A DNA stretch of 64,000 nt from Herbaspirillum rubrisubalbicans (GTDB lineage: Bacteria; Pseudomonadota; Gammaproteobacteria; Burkholderiales; Burkholderiaceae_D): NCBI RefSeq assembly GCF_003719195.1, contig NZ_CP024996.1, positions 62,001-126,000 on the forward strand, in the 5' to 3' direction. Below are positions 18,820 to 27,428 of this stretch, piece after piece. Made by a program: the position numbers and the translations under genes. Each line of letters begins with the position of its first letter. Positions within the stretch are counted from its first letter, which is position 1. Under the pieces are notes generated by a model. The model ran no database searches, had not been told where the DNA came from, and saw only the letters and a list, made by a program, of their open reading frames with translations.

Positions 18820-18850
18820 CGCCCCGGCTGCGGCCGGGGCGTTTTATTTT
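18820..18850 (+). terminator. Intrinsic terminator
   Basis: Stem CGCCCCGGC / GCCGGGGCG (9 bp) with loop TGCG, followed by TTTTATTTT, 26 bases after the stop of the small secreted protein. Confidence 0.9.
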
Positions 18851-18941
18851 GCGTTGTGGACGTCACCTCGACGGTCTTGCTCGCCACTGAATGATTGAAC
18901 GGAACAGGCTCTAGAAAGGAAAGGGCAAAAAGCCGACGCAG

Positions 18942-19604
18942 CTAGTTGCTCTTGAAGCGTCCCAGCACTGAATTGGCCTGGCGCAGGAAGGCACGCGGAT
19001 GCGCCTCGACCAGTTGCTCCAGCGCCGGCAACATGCGCTCCAGGGCGATGGTGAGCGCAATGTCGCTGATCTCCTCGCCCCACAACACCTTCTGTACGAA
19101 GGCGGCCGGGCCGATCTCGGCTATCAGCCCCATGCTCATCTGACGCTCCAGGGTATCAAGGCGTGGGCCGAAGGTCTGGTCGAAGATGCGCATGATGGCC
19201 TCTTCCAGTTCGACCCATTGGACTTGGTGGGCGGTCTGGTCGAGATCGTCGGCATCGTCGTCGGCATCTTGCTGTGCCTGTTGCAAGGAGACCGGATCAA
19301 TGGGGGCCGGCATCTGGCTATTGTCGATGAGTGCGCTGGCTTCGCCTGCCATGCGACTCAACTGTTGCACCTGCAGCGTCAATGCACTGATTTCGGCCAA
19401 CAGGCTGCGCAGCGGCATCTGCTGCGGCATATCGGATTCGGCTGGACCTGCTGAATGTGGAGTCATGTTGTGGTGGTCGCTCAGGCCGCCAGGCCCATTT
19501 CCATGCAAGCTGCTTGAATCGATCGTTCCGGCGCTGCCGCTCCCCGGCGCTGGGAGCGCCCGGCCCCAGCTGTCCGGCTTGTCGCGCTCGGCATTAATTT
19601 CCAC
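18942..19604 (-). CDS. Hypothetical protein, 220 aa
   Basis: No family recognised. The first roughly 60 residues are polar and Gly/Ser/Pro rich. Residues about 60-95 could form a coiled coil (SLLAEISALTLQVQQLSRM). An acidic stretch DADDDADDLDQ follows, then an amphipathic helical C-terminal half. No signal peptide or membrane helix, so probably cytoplasmic. ATG 19604 has a weak GGAA site; ATG 19466 is an alternative giving about 174 residues. Confidence 0.6.
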   Translation of the reverse strand: MEINAERDKPDSWGRALPAPGSGSAGTIDSSSLHGNGPGGLSDHHNMTPHSAGPAESDMPQQMPLRSLLAEISALTLQVQQLSRMAGEASALIDNSQMPAPIDPVSLQQAQQDADDDADDLDQTAHQVQWVELEEAIMRIFDQTFGPRLDTLERQMSMGLIAEIGPAAFVQKVLWGEEISDIALTIALERMLPALEQLVEAHPRAFLRQANSVLGRFKSN

Positions 19605-19926
19605 AAGGAAATAAATCGAAGTATAGTGCGCTGCAATAATTTACGCATGGAAAATTCTGTGAGATTCGGCGAAGAAGCGACACATTTGGCGAATTTATTG
19701 TCTAGATAATAAAAGAAAAACCACGTGTTGCGTTTATTTTATTGCTAATAATCTAACATTTCTGTGAGGATTCCCGGCAGCCCGCTGCGGCATATGGTCG
19801 CAGCCGCCGCCGCTCAAGCCCACCTGGCGCGCTTGCCCGAATTGACCGATTACTTCAGTCAGGCACTTATCAGGGTGAAGCAATATAATGAGAATCGTTA
19901 CTGAATCCTGATCAGAATAAAAAGCC
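19605..19926. other. AT-rich divergent promoter region
   Basis: 322 bases between the minus-strand hypothetical gene and feoA, with the Fur-like box at 19884-19902. No gene seen. Confidence 0.5.
19884..19902 (+). promoter_or_regulatory. Fur box
   Basis: TATAATGAGAATCGTTACT matches the 19-base Fur consensus GATAATGATAATCATTATC at 14 positions and keeps the dyad. It lies 25 bases upstream of feoA, where Fur-Fe2+ would repress ferrous iron uptake genes. Confidence 0.75.
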
Positions 19927-20184
19927 ATGCGTCTTACTGAACTAGCCAAGGGCGTTGCCGCCATCGTCGATCATGTCACCGATGCGCACGCTGGCGATGC
20001 CGTCGCCGCACGTCTGCGTGACCTCGGTTTCGTGCGCGGAGAACCGGTGCGCATCGTCGCCAGCGCGCCCTTTGGCGGTGACCCCATCGTGGTGCAGATC
20101 GGCTCGACGCGCTTTGCGTTGCGGCGCGCCGAAGCCGAGCGGGTCACGCTGCAGGCCTCGGATGTCCAAGGAATGGCAGCATGA
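19927..20184 (+). CDS. feoA: Ferrous iron transport protein A
   Basis: 85 residues, a small SH3-like cytoplasmic protein needed for FeoB activity. Typical features are LRDLGFVRGEPVRIVASAPF and the C-terminal strand FALRRAEAERV. It starts 25 bases after a Fur-like box and overlaps feoB by 4 bases (ATGA), so translation is coupled. Confidence 0.92.
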   Translation: MRLTELAKGVAAIVDHVTDAHAGDAVAARLRDLGFVRGEPVRIVASAPFGGDPIVVQIGSTRFALRRAEAERVTLQASDVQGMAA

Positions 20185-22010
20185 ACGGTGCCGCGCTCAA
20201 TATCGCTCTGGTGGGCAATCCCAATTGCGGCAAGACGGCACTGTTCAACCAGTTGACCGGGGCGCGCCAGAAGGTGGCCAACTACGCCGGCGTGACAGTG
20301 GAGCGCAAATCCGGCGCCTTCACCGCCCCTTCCGGCCGCCAGGTACGTGTGGTCGATCTGCCGGGCGCATACAGCCTGCAATCGGTCAGCCCTGATGAGC
20401 GCGTCACGCAAGCGGTGCTGCAGGGCCGCTATCCGGGCGAGGCGGTGCCCGACCTGATCGTGTGCGTGGCCGATGCCACCAATCTGCGCCTGCATCTACG
20501 TTTCGTGCTGGAAGTGCGGCGCTTGGGGCTGCCTATGGTGCTGGCGCTGAACATGATGGACGCCGCCGCCCGCCGCGGCATCCGCATCGATGTGGCGGCA
20601 CTGTCACAGCGGCTGGGGATGCCGGTCATCGAGACCGTGGCGGTCAAGCGTGGCGGTGCGCGCGCGCTGGTGGACGCCATCGATGTCAAGCAAGTGCCTG
20701 CTGCTGCGGCAGCGGTGCCGTCCATTGATGACCTGCACGTCGAGGTGCGCGCCATCCTGGCCGCGACCGTAGTGATGCCGGCTGCCACCGACCGCCGCGA
20801 CGATGCGATCGACCGGATCGTCCTGCATCCGGTGCTGGGGCTGCTGGTGCTGGCGTTGACCATGTTCCTGGTATTCCAGGCCGTCTATGCCATCGGCAAG
20901 CCGATGACCGATGCCATTGCCGATGGCTTTGGCACCCTGGGTGGCGTGGTCGGTGCATGGTTGCCGGAAGGTCCGCTGCGCGGACTGGTGACCGATGGCC
21001 TGTTGGCCGGGCTGGGGACGGTGCTGGGTTTCCTGCCGCAGATCCTGGTGCTGTTTTTCTTCATCCTCTTGCTGGAAGAATCGGGCTACCTGCCGCGTGC
21101 GGCCTTCGTGCTGGACAAGCTGATGGTCTCGGTGGGTTTGTCGGGGCGTTCCTTCATTCCCCTGCTCTCCAGCTTCGCCTGTGCCATTCCGGGCATCATG
21201 GGGACGCGCAGTATCACCGATCCGCGGGACCGCCTCGCGACCATCCTGGTCGCGCCGCTGATGACCTGTTCGGCGCGCCTGCCGGTGTATGCGCTGCTGA
21301 TCGGGGCCTTCATCCCGCATCATCCGGTGCTGGGCATCTTCAACCTGCAGGGGCTGGCGCTGTTCTGCCTGTATGTGGCGGGCATCGCGGCGGCCATGCT
21401 GGTAGCCTGGGTGGCCAAGCGCATCGGCCGTTCGCGCCAGGAGCGCGCGCTGTTGATGGAATTGCCCTCCTATCGCCTGCCGCACTGGCGCGATATCGCG
21501 CTGGGCCTGTGGGAACGCGGCGCGATCTTCTTGAAACGCCTGACCGGCGTGATGTTGGCGTTGACGGTACTGATGTGGGCCATCTGTACCTTCCCTTCCC
21601 CACCGGCCGATGCCACGCGGGCGGCCATCGACTATTCCATCGCCGGTTATATCGGCCATAGCCTGCAATACCTGTTTGCGCCGCTGGGCTTCAACTGGCA
21701 GATCAGCCTGTCGCTGATCCCGGCCTTCGCCGCGCGCGAAACCGCCGTGGCCACCTTGGCTACCGTCTATGCGGTCGGTGGCGAAGAAGGTGCAGCGCTG
21801 CAACAAGCGTTGGCGACGCATATCTCGCTGGCCAGCGCGCTGTCGCTGATGGTGTGGTTCGCCTTTGCGCCGCAGTGCATGTCGACGCTGGCCATCATCC
21901 GCCGCGAAACGCAATCCTGGCGCCTGGTGGCGCTCTCCTTCGGCTACATGTTCGTACTGGCCTACGTGGCGTCGTTCCTAACCTATCGCGTCGCAGGGTG
22001 GCTGGCATGA
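20181..22010 (+). CDS. feoB: Ferrous iron transporter FeoB
   Basis: 609 residues, the short form common in betaproteobacteria. The N-terminal GTPase has G1 GNPNCGKTALFN, G3 DLPGAYSLQS and G4 NMMD. The membrane part holds the two Gate domains, with conserved LPRAAFVLDKLMVSVGLSGR and SFACAIPGIMGTRSI, whose Cys is linked to iron passage. It moves Fe2+ across the inner membrane. It is the middle gene of feoA-feoB-small Cys-rich gene, all with ATGA overlaps. Confidence 0.95.
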   Translation: MNGAALNIALVGNPNCGKTALFNQLTGARQKVANYAGVTVERKSGAFTAPSGRQVRVVDLPGAYSLQSVSPDERVTQAVLQGRYPGEAVPDLIVCVADATNLRLHLRFVLEVRRLGLPMVLALNMMDAAARRGIRIDVAALSQRLGMPVIETVAVKRGGARALVDAIDVKQVPAAAAAVPSIDDLHVEVRAILAATVVMPAATDRRDDAIDRIVLHPVLGLLVLALTMFLVFQAVYAIGKPMTDAIADGFGTLGGVVGAWLPEGPLRGLVTDGLLAGLGTVLGFLPQILVLFFFILLLEESGYLPRAAFVLDKLMVSVGLSGRSFIPLLSSFACAIPGIMGTRSITDPRDRLATILVAPLMTCSARLPVYALLIGAFIPHHPVLGIFNLQGLALFCLYVAGIAAAMLVAWVAKRIGRSRQERALLMELPSYRLPHWRDIALGLWERGAIFLKRLTGVMLALTVLMWAICTFPSPPADATRAAIDYSIAGYIGHSLQYLFAPLGFNWQISLSLIPAFAARETAVATLATVYAVGGEEGAALQQALATHISLASALSLMVWFAFAPQCMSTLAIIRRETQSWRLVALSFGYMFVLAYVASFLTYRVAGWLA

Positions 22011-22291
22011 ATCACTTATGGTGGCAATACGCGGTGATCGCCGCACTGGTGGCGGCCAGCCTGGGCTATATGCTGCGCAAGCTGGCCCCGGCCCTCAGTT
22101 GGCGCTGGCAGGCCAGGCTGGCAAGCTGGCTGTTGCGGCGTGGCGCCGGAACATGGCAGGCGCTGGGGCGCCGACTGTTGCCGCCGGCCAAGGCGGGAGG
22201 ATGTGGCGGGGGTGCCTGTGATGGGTGTGGCGACAGCGGCGATGCGTTGCCGCCGCTGGAACAGAAGATCCAGTTCCATCGCCGCCGCTGA
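22007..22291 (+). CDS. Small membrane protein with Cys-rich tail, Feo-associated (DUF6587-like)
   Basis: 94 residues. One N-terminal membrane helix (WWQYAVIAALVAASLGYML), a basic middle, then a Gly/Cys cluster with GGCGGGACDGCGD near the C-terminus. It is coupled to feoB by an ATGA overlap. The position matches the third gene of many Feo operons (FeoC or FeoB-associated Cys-rich protein), but it is not a winged-helix FeoC. The cysteines could bind iron or an Fe-S cluster; that is inference. Confidence 0.75.
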   Translation: MNHLWWQYAVIAALVAASLGYMLRKLAPALSWRWQARLASWLLRRGAGTWQALGRRLLPPAKAGGCGGGACDGCGDSGDALPPLEQKIQFHRRR

Positions 22292-22306
22292 GGCCCCAGC
22301 GCCTGT

Positions 22307-23512
22307 TCAGTGCAGCTCTTCGGCCTCGAAGCCGGCCACCCGCAAGGCTTGCAGCACCTGCGCCAGATGCGCACGGCCACGGGTCTGCAGCACCAGCTCG
22401 ATATCCACGTTCTGCGCCGCCAATAGCGTAAAGGCGCGCTGGTGGTGCACTTCATCGATATTGGCGCCGGCTTCGGCGACGATGCCGGTAATGCGCGCCA
22501 GCGTGCCGGGCACGTCGCGCGAGCTGACCTTCACGCGCGCCAGGCGTCCGGCGCGCACCATGCCGCGTTCGATGATGGCCGTCAGCAGCAATGGATCGAT
22601 GTTGCCGCCCGAGAGCACCAGCCCGACCCGCTTGCCACGGAAGCGGTCGGGATAGCGCAGCAGCGCCGCCAGTCCAGCCGCACCGGCCCCCTCCACCAGG
22701 GTCTTCTCGATTTCCAGCAGCATCAGCACGGCCTGTTCGATATCGCCTTCATCGACCAGCAGCAGCTCGTTGGCTTCGCGCGCGATGATGGCGCGCGTGA
22801 GCGTGCCCGGCGTGCCCACGGCAATGCCCTCGGCGATGGTGCTGGCGCCCACCGGATGTTCGGTGCCCTTGACGGCGTTGACCATGGTCGGGAAGCGCCG
22901 CGTCTGCACCCCTACGATCTCGATCTCCGGCTTGAGGGCGCGCGCGGCCACGGCCATGCCGGCCAACAGACCGCCGCCGCCGATGGCTACCACCAGGCAA
23001 TCCAGGTCCGGCACTGCCTGCATCATCTCCAGCGCCACCGTGCCCTGGCCGGCGATGATGGCTTCGTCGTCATAGGGATGGACGAAGGTCAGGCCTTCTT
23101 TCTCGGCCAGTTTATAGGCGTGGGTGCGGGCCGCTTCCAGGGTGTCGCCATGCAACACCACGTTGGCGCCGAAGCCGCGTGTGCGCTCGATCTTCACGCC
23201 CGGCGTGAAGCGCGGCATGACGATGGTGGCCGGCAAGCCCAGCCGTTGCGCGTGATAGGCCACGCCCTGGGCATGGTTGCCGGCCGACATCGCCACCACG
23301 CCGCGTGCGCCCGCTTCGCTGGCCGCCACGTCCACCATCTTGTTGCAGGCACCGCGTTCCTTGAAGGAGGCGGTGAATTGCAGGTTCTCGAACTTGAGGA
23401 AGACCTGGGCGCCGACGATCTGGGACAGCGTGCGTGATTCCACGCAGGGGGTCTCCAGGATCTGGCCTTGCAGCCGCTGGGCCGCGGCTTGGATGTCGTT
23501 GAGCGTTGTCAT
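22307..23512 (-). CDS. Threonine ammonia-lyase with C-terminal ACT domain
   Basis: 401 residues. A PLP enzyme that deaminates threonine (and serine) to 2-oxobutyrate. FTASFKERGA carries the Schiff-base lysine (Lys51), the glycine-rich phosphate loop is VAIGGGGLLAG, and LSGGNIDP lies near the end of the catalytic domain. The last roughly 80 residues form one ACT regulatory domain. One ACT and about 400 residues fit the TdcB/YgkE-like class more than the longer two-ACT IlvA. ATG 23512 begins the conserved start; the frame continues upstream without support. Confidence 0.9.
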   Translation of the reverse strand: MTTLNDIQAAAQRLQGQILETPCVESRTLSQIVGAQVFLKFENLQFTASFKERGACNKMVDVAASEAGARGVVAMSAGNHAQGVAYHAQRLGLPATIVMPRFTPGVKIERTRGFGANVVLHGDTLEAARTHAYKLAEKEGLTFVHPYDDEAIIAGQGTVALEMMQAVPDLDCLVVAIGGGGLLAGMAVAARALKPEIEIVGVQTRRFPTMVNAVKGTEHPVGASTIAEGIAVGTPGTLTRAIIAREANELLLVDEGDIEQAVLMLLEIEKTLVEGAGAAGLAALLRYPDRFRGKRVGLVLSGGNIDPLLLTAIIERGMVRAGRLARVKVSSRDVPGTLARITGIVAEAGANIDEVHHQRAFTLLAAQNVDIELVLQTRGRAHLAQVLQALRVAGFEAEELH

Positions 23513-23870
23513 GCTGAGATTGTAGAGCCAATGCACGGGTTTGTAGCAGTTCGTGCATGTCAGGTGCAAGAATGGCGGGAAATCGAAGTTTCGCTTGGAC
23601 TAGCTTGTAAAAATCGAAAACCGGGAGCACAAATTCTTGCCGTTTTGTTGATAACCCTGATCGTGCAAATTGCAGTCAGGACAACACAAAATTTCTTTGC
23701 GAGTGGCCATTGAAGTCCGCCTTTTGGCCGACTAGAGTGAAGACTCGTCGCGCCGTCAGCGCATTGTTCCTGACTTCAAGCCAGCAGGCGCGGCACCCGG
23801 AAGCGCCCTTGCGGCCTTCTCCCGCACGCAGACCCGATCAGCCTCAGCAGTTCTCACCAAGGAGATACCC
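23513..23870. other. Divergent intergenic region, no gene seen
   Basis: 358 bases between threonine ammonia-lyase and the zinc-ribbon protein. It should hold both promoters. No structure or repeat stands out. Confidence 0.4.
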
Positions 23871-24236
23871 ATGAGCATGGCCACCCGGCACCCGGATGTC
23901 AGATCGTCCCCGTCCCTTCCACCCCTACCCGGCATTGCTGCCAGCCCCGCGCGCGAGCGTTCGCGTTACCAGCAACGTACCGCCCCCTTGCTGTTGCGGC
24001 TGGTTGAACTGGACCCGCGCGAAGTGGTGGAAGGCGTCATGACCCCCAACGGCTACCTGACCGCCGAGGTCACCCCGGTGGGCCCCATGCGCGAGGCTTG
24101 CCCGCATTGCGAAGGGGTGGCGCTGCAACTGGTGCTGAGGCATCACCACGTCAAGCGCAGCCACCTGTTCTGCCGCAGTTGCACGCGGGTGTATGACGCG
24201 CTCAATGAGAGTGGGTATTCGGTGTTGACCGTTTGA
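23871..24236 (+). CDS. Zinc-ribbon-like hypothetical protein
   Basis: 121 residues. A Pro/Ser-rich N-terminus is followed by a domain with two CxxC pairs, CPHC and CRSC, about 24 residues apart, which would form a zinc ribbon. No family is recognised. A clear AAGGAG ribosome binding site precedes ATG 23871, and an intrinsic terminator follows, so it is a single-gene unit. The CxxC layout suggests a metal-binding adaptor; this is inference. Confidence 0.65.
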   Translation: MSMATRHPDVRSSPSLPPLPGIAASPARERSRYQQRTAPLLLRLVELDPREVVEGVMTPNGYLTAEVTPVGPMREACPHCEGVALQLVLRHHHVKRSHLFCRSCTRVYDALNESGYSVLTV

Positions 24237-24255
24237 AGGGCTTGTTTGTCGTGTG

Positions 24256-24292
24256 CAGGGCGCTGCTGCAACGTGGCGCCCTGTTTATTTTT
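24256..24292 (+). terminator. Intrinsic terminator
   Basis: Stem CAGGGCGC / GCGCCCTG with a 12-base loop followed by TTTATTTTT, 19 bases after the zinc-ribbon protein gene. Confidence 0.85.
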
Positions 24293-24309
24293 CTGAATGT
24301 GTACATGCC

Positions 24310-24675
24310 TTAGAGCTTGTAGGGAACACGTACCCCTGGATCATCAGCAGGGAAATCCTTGGTATTGCGAGATACCAAGAGCAGGGAGTGCTCCTGTGCA
24401 GATGCCCATACAATGGCATCCGGCAGGCGGATTCGCCGGCGTTGCCGGATATGTACCGCGCGTTCTGCCACTGAACTATCCAGATTGATCAGGTGAAATG
24501 ATGAAAGCCAGGAACGTAGGGCATCCTCGTTTTCTTCCGAGGCGCCAACCATCACTTCCATCCAGGTCACGATGCTGATGGCGCGGTATTCATAACGTGC
24601 CAGCTCCCTTTTGGCAACGGCAATGCCATTGAGATAATCGACCAGGATATTGGTATCGAAGAGTGCGTTTACCAT
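24310..24675 (-). CDS. VapC-type PIN-domain toxin
   Basis: 121 residues. PIN-domain RNase fold with acidic metal-binding residues: Asp in LFDTNILVDYL, Glu in WMEVMVG, Asp in RLPDAIVWA and a final Asp in NTKDFPADDPG. VapC toxins cleave tRNA or rRNA when the antitoxin is lost. The start overlaps the end of the antitoxin gene by 7 bases, the usual VapBC arrangement. Confidence 0.88.
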   Translation of the reverse strand: MVNALFDTNILVDYLNGIAVAKRELARYEYRAISIVTWMEVMVGASEENEDALRSWLSSFHLINLDSSVAERAVHIRQRRRIRLPDAIVWASAQEHSLLLVSRNTKDFPADDPGVRVPYKL

Positions 24676-24887
24676 TCTGCACGCAACTCCTTTTGGTAAT
24701 CCAGGCCATCTACCTTCTTCTTTTTCCAGATGCCGAAGACTTCGGCATTATGTTCCAGCTTGTGTTGAGTGATGTAGGCGGCAATTGCCTCCCGTATGAT
24801 GACTGCACGCGGACGCTGCTGACTTTCGACGATTTGAGTCAGGTCTGCCAATTGCGAATCCGGGATATCCACCAGGATGCGGCTCAT
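24669..24887 (-). CDS. VapB-like ribbon-helix-helix antitoxin
   Basis: 72 residues. The N-terminal strand MSRILVDIPDSQLADL and following helices (RAVIIREAIAAYITQ) match a CopG/RHH DNA-binding domain; the C-terminal tail KKKKVDGLDYQKELRAEW would bind the toxin. ATG 24887 is preferred over 24899 because GGAG sits just before it. A palindrome upstream is a likely autoregulatory operator. Confidence 0.82.
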   Translation of the reverse strand: MSRILVDIPDSQLADLTQIVESQQRPRAVIIREAIAAYITQHKLEHNAEVFGIWKKKKVDGLDYQKELRAEW

Positions 24888-24909
24888 CGTAGGCTCCATA
24901 GTTGATGAA

Positions 24910-24930
24910 TGATATACATATCATATATCA
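24910..24930. promoter_or_regulatory. Candidate antitoxin operator
   Basis: TGATATA (24910-24916) and TATATCA (24924-24930), perfect 7-bp arms with a 7-base spacer that itself repeats ATATCA. It lies 23 bases upstream of the antitoxin start, where RHH antitoxins autoregulate. Confidence 0.6.
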
Positions 24931-25029
24931 TCCATAGAAATAGATGGACGAACATTCTCTAGAATGCTTGACTATTTTGCGTACTGGCACAGTAGAATCA
25001 GTCCCCTCAACGCAACAAAAGACAAACCA

Positions 25030-25602
25030 ATGGACTACGCCTACAAGCTCATGACCTCCCCGGCCGGTTTGCTCAAGCTGGTGGCCAAGGGCGATCATCT
25101 GGCGGCCATCCTGTGGGAAGACGACGATGCCCTGCGCGTGCGCCTGGGCGAGATGGTGGAAGACGAAGACCGTCCGGTGCTGCTGGAGACCGAGCAGCAA
25201 CTGCGTGAATACTTCGCTGGTGAGCGCGAGAGCTTCGATCTGCCCTTGCACTTCGAGGGCACCGAATTCCAGCGCCAGGTGTGGTCAGCGCTGCTGGATA
25301 TTCCCTACGGCCAGACCCGTACCTACCTGGATATCGCCCGCCAGCTTGGCAACGAAAAAGCAGTGCGCGCCGTGGGAGCGGCCAATGGGCGCAATCCCAT
25401 TTCCATCATTGCGCCCTGCCATCGCGTCATTGGTTCGGGTGGCGAGCTGACCGGTTTTGCCGGTGGCCTGCATGTGAAGAAACTGCTGCTGGCCATCGAA
25501 GGCATTTCCACCGAGGGCCGCGACATCGGCCAGGTCATCGACCCGCGCCGCAAGGCGCAGTCGCGGCGGCGCGAAGATCCGAATCAATTGTCGCTGCTGT
25601 AA
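25030..25602 (+). CDS. ogt: Methylated-DNA--protein-cysteine methyltransferase
   Basis: 190 residues. It repairs O6-alkylguanine by irreversible transfer of the alkyl group to a Cys. The active site IAPCHRVIGSGG holds that Cys at residue 130, and the DNA-binding helix region (YLDIARQLGNEKAVRAVGAA) is present. ATG 25030 is chosen as the start of conserved sequence; an upstream in-frame start at 24964 has no support. There is no AraC-like Ada domain, so Ogt type. The last residues (QLSLL) are slightly extended past the fold. Confidence 0.92.
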   Translation: MDYAYKLMTSPAGLLKLVAKGDHLAAILWEDDDALRVRLGEMVEDEDRPVLLETEQQLREYFAGERESFDLPLHFEGTEFQRQVWSALLDIPYGQTRTYLDIARQLGNEKAVRAVGAANGRNPISIIAPCHRVIGSGGELTGFAGGLHVKKLLLAIEGISTEGRDIGQVIDPRRKAQSRRREDPNQLSLL

Positions 25603-25667
25603 ATGATATAAATCATTTATATGGATTGGTGGCGCTGCTTTTCCGGCCTACTTTTTAGTGTGGCTCC

Positions 25668-26534
25668 TCAGCGCTGCATTCCCCACTTCTTCACGGTCAC
25701 CCGTTCCAGCGTATTGAAGACCAGGTTTTCCACCAGCAGACCGATGAGGATGACCATCGCCAGCCCGGCGAAGACCTTGTCGGTGTAGAGCTCGTTGCGG
25801 TTCTGGAAGATGTACCAGCCCAGTCCGCCCTGGCCGCTGGTGGCGCCGAAGACCAGCTCGGCGGCGATCAGCGTGCGCCAGGCGAAGGCCCAGCCGATGC
25901 GCAGACCGGCCAGGATCGAGGGCAGGGCCGCCGGCACCAGTACCTGCAGCACGAAGCGCAGGCCGTGCAGGCCATAGTTGCGCCCGGCCATGCGCAGGGT
26001 GTCCGACACCCCCAGGAATCCCGCATAGGTATTGACCGCCAGCGCCCACAATACCGAATGCACCAGCACGAAGATCAGGCTGCCCTGACCCAGTCCGAAC
26101 CACAGCAGCGCGATGGGCAAGAGGGCAATGGCCGGCAGCGGATTGAACATCGAGGTCAGCGTGCCCAGCAGGTCTCGCCCGAATTGGCTGGATACCGCCA
26201 GCGTGGTCAGCACGAAGGCCGCCACGATGCCCAGGACATAGGCCTTCATCAGCACCTGCAGCGAGAGCCAGGTCTTGCCGAACAGTTCGCCACTCCGGAT
26301 GCCATCGACGAAGGCCTGCGCCGTCTGCAGGAAGGTTGGCAGCAACAGGTCATTGTTCTGCCAGCGCGCCACGCCTTCCCATACCAGCGCCAGCAACAGC
26401 AAGATGGCGCCCTTGCGCACCCAGCCCTGTTGCCAGATGCGCTGTGGCAGCGAGAATTGACGTTGCAGGACCAGACCGGGCAGGGGTGTGAGCGGGATTT
26501 CGTATTCGTCGCGGATCGGGGGCGTCTGGGGCAT
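25668..26534 (-). CDS. ABC transporter permease, NitT/TauT (SsuC-like) type
   Basis: 288 residues with about six membrane helices. The permease loop that docks the ATPase is visible at LPSILAGLRIGWAFAWRTLI with the conserved Ala-Gly-Arg region. It is the last gene of a minus-strand operon: binding protein (frameshifted), binding protein, ATPase, permease. The family imports sulfonates, nitrate, taurine or related anions; the ligand here is unknown. Confidence 0.9.
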   Translation of the reverse strand: MPQTPPIRDEYEIPLTPLPGLVLQRQFSLPQRIWQQGWVRKGAILLLLALVWEGVARWQNNDLLLPTFLQTAQAFVDGIRSGELFGKTWLSLQVLMKAYVLGIVAAFVLTTLAVSSQFGRDLLGTLTSMFNPLPAIALLPIALLWFGLGQGSLIFVLVHSVLWALAVNTYAGFLGVSDTLRMAGRNYGLHGLRFVLQVLVPAALPSILAGLRIGWAFAWRTLIAAELVFGATSGQGGLGWYIFQNRNELYTDKVFAGLAMVILIGLLVENLVFNTLERVTVKKWGMQR

Positions 26535-26558
26535 GGCAATGTTTAGTAGTTCAGTAGT

Positions 26559-27428
26559 TCAGTAGGAGAAGCGGACGTCGCTGAAGTTGATGGCAGGTTG
26601 CGGCGCCGGCGCGGCACTGCCCTCGCCGTCTTCGAACAGCAGGCGATGGATGCGCTGCGCAGTCTGCTGGAAGCCCACGCCGCCCAGGCTGCCCAGGTCG
26701 TACTGGTGGCTGTTGATCTCGGCACGCACGCGGCCCGGATGGGGCGAGAGCAAGAGGATGCGGTTGCCCACCACCAGCGCTTCTTCGATCGAGTGGGTCA
26801 CGAAGAGCAGCGTGAAGCGCACCTCCTCCCACAGCGCCAGCAATTCTTCCTGCATCTTGCGCCGGGTCAGCGCATCGAGCGCGGCGAAGGGTTCATCCAT
26901 CAGCAGCATCTTGGATTGCATGGCCAGGGCGCGGGCAATGGCCACACGCGCCTTCATGCCGCCCGACAGGGTATGCGGATAGGCGTTCGCAAAGTGCGCC
27001 AGGCCGACCTTGTCCAGATAGTGGCGGGCGCGTTCGGCGGCTTCGCGCTTGCCCAGGGTGCGCGAGGCCAGTAGCGGGAACATCACGTTGTGCAATACCG
27101 TCTTCCAGGGTGGCAACTGGTCGAATTCCTGGAATACCACGATGCGGTCCGGTCCAGGTTGCCGCACCATCTGTCCGTCCAGACGGATGTCACCGGCCGC
27201 CGGCGGCAGGAATCCGGCCACCGATTTCAACAGGCTGGACTTGCCACAGCCGGAAGGTCCGAGCAGCACGAAGCGATCGGCCGTATGAACATCGAAGCTG
27301 ACGTCGTGGGTGGCCTGTACCACCGCCGTGGCACTGCGGTATTGCAGGCTCACGTGTTGGACCTGCAGCAAGGGTTGGAAGGCCGCCGCTGCACTGACGC
27401 TGGCGGTTTCAACTGCCGGGTTGTGCAT
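26559..27428 (-). CDS. ABC transporter ATP-binding protein, NitT/TauT (SsuB-like) type
   Basis: 289 residues. Walker A GPSGCGKSS, signature [15 protein letters not shown], Walker B LLMDEPFAALD and switch His in THSIEEA are all intact. It powers the importer encoded by this operon. Its start overlaps the end of the preceding binding-protein gene by 20 bases. The C-terminal extension after the nucleotide domain is Ala/Pro rich. Confidence 0.93.
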   Translation of the reverse strand: MHNPAVETASVSAAAAFQPLLQVQHVSLQYRSATAVVQATHDVSFDVHTADRFVLLGPSGCGKSSLLKSVAGFLPPAAGDIRLDGQMVRQPGPDRIVVFQEFDQLPPWKTVLHNVMFPLLASRTLGKREAAERARHYLDKVGLAHFANAYPHTLSGGMKARVAIARALAMQSKMLLMDEPFAALDALTRRKMQEELLALWEEVRFTLLFVTHSIEEALVVGNRILLLSPHPGRVRAEINSHQYDLGSLGGVGFQQTAQRIHRLLFEDGEGSAAPAPQPAINFSDVRFSY

